From assembly GCF_021234875.1 (NCBI RefSeq), contig NZ_JAJQVM010000007.1, positions 62,001 to 126,000 on the forward strand: 64,000 bases of DNA. The letters run 5' to 3'. The stretch is from Marinibactrum halimedae. GTDB taxonomy: Bacteria > Pseudomonadota > Gammaproteobacteria > Pseudomonadales > Cellvibrionaceae. Position numbers and translations under genes: made by a program. The notes beneath the pieces are model-generated. The model did not search any database, was not told the origin of the DNA, and saw only the letters and a program-made list of their open reading frames with translations. This document shows positions 63,609-64,000 of the stretch, piece after piece. Position 1 is the stretch's first letter; every line of letters begins with the position of its first letter.

Positions 63609-64000
63609 ATGAACGAAGAGGCATCAGCAGTGGAAATCAATTGCGTCATGACAGACAACACCGACGCTTTTTTAGAGCGCATGGTCGAGGTGATCGACGA
63701 GTATCACCCCAAGGCCGACCGTGAAGCATTAAAGCACTTTGCAGAAATCTATTTTCAACGATTCCCATTGGCTGAGTTTGACGGTCGACAATACAAAGAC
63801 GTCTATGGCTGCTTAGCGGAACTGTGGCGAAAGTTTCAACTGTTAGAGCCTGGGCACATTGCCGCCCGTGTGTTTAACCCTAACTTGGAAGAAAACGGTT
63901 GGTTGTCTAACCACACCATTGTGGATGTGTTAGTGGAAGACATGCCGTTTTTAACCGATTCCATTCGTATTGAATTTAACCGTCGTCATATTCCGGTGCA
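63609..64000 (+). CDS. NAD-dependent glutamate dehydrogenase, large type (N-terminus only)
   Basis: Partial gene running off the right edge; about 130 residues are visible. After a short start (MNEEASAVEINCVMTD, ATG at 63609; ATG at 63648 is the alternative) the sequence AEIYFQRFPLAEFDGRQYKD, then GCLAELWRKFQLLEPGHIAA and STIVDVLVED-like NHTIVDVLVEDMPFLTDSI, is the N-terminal domain of the 180-kDa bacterial NAD-GDH. The enzyme deaminates glutamate to 2-oxoglutarate and supports amino-acid catabolism. The catalytic domain is outside the window. Confidence 0.9.
   Translation, partial: MNEEASAVEINCVMTDNTDAFLERMVEVIDEYHPKADREALKHFAEIYFQRFPLAEFDGRQYKDVYGCLAELWRKFQLLEPGHIAARVFNPNLEENGWLSNHTIVDVLVEDMPFLTDSIRIEFNRRHIPV

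Overview
The window looks like chromosome of a free-living, probably marine gammaproteobacterium of the Cellvibrionales/Pseudomonadales type. I infer this from gene content and order, not from a database search. The clues are sdhE-ygfX facing nadB next to rpoE-rseA-rseB-rseC-mucD (the Pseudomonas algU-mucABCD order), a large NAD-dependent glutamate dehydrogenase, malate synthase G, two TonB-dependent receptors, a MoxR/Bat operon, and moderate to low GC. No tRNA, rRNA, CRISPR array or prophage was seen.

Layout. 1-2.3 kb: start of an Hsp70-like gene, a yeast-type cytosine deaminase and an exported M20 peptidase. 2.4-9.5 kb: a type I restriction-modification operon (hsdM, hsdS, an Abi_C/HEPN-like gene, hsdR), all with overlapping ends. 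9.7-11.7 kb: a PhzF-like protein and an aldo/keto reductase. 11.8-17.2 kb: an AT-rich set of six mostly unrecognised genes (GH19 lysozyme-like enzyme, coiled-coil protein, lipoprotein, polytopic membrane protein, two unknowns). 17.4-25.4 kb: core genes sdhE, ygfX, nadB and the sigma-E envelope-stress locus, with a sigma-E-type promoter in front of rpoE. 25.4-28.6 kb: an unknown gene pair, an HNH fragment and a NADAR gene. 28.7-36.9 kb: thioredoxin-fold protein, pabB, Rieske protein, LysR regulator, malate synthase G, DegV protein, TetR regulator. 37.5-43.5 kb: sodium-solute symporter, TonB receptor and PhoD phosphatase. 43.6-45.9 kb: a yqhC/yqhD-like pair. 46.2-51.3 kb: a second, expanded copy of the unknown pair, damaged by a frameshift and by an IS3-family insertion. 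51.3-62.9 kb: a large TonB receptor, a small exported protein and the Bat/MoxR operon. 63.6-64 kb: start of NAD-glutamate dehydrogenase.

The best candidate for an undescribed system is the paralogous pair at 25.6-27.7 kb and 46.2-51.3 kb. A roughly 400-470 residue protein with a hydrophobic C-terminus is encoded beside one to three smaller proteins. The small proteins share a short amphipathic N-terminus and a P-[IF]-S-K-x-x-L-type motif. The layout resembles effector/immunity or toxin/antitoxin loci, but no function can be assigned. A second unusual signal is the abundance of short imperfect tandem repeats (2-6 copies of 14-19 bp) just upstream of, or inside the first codons of, genes: at least sixteen arrays in 64 kb.
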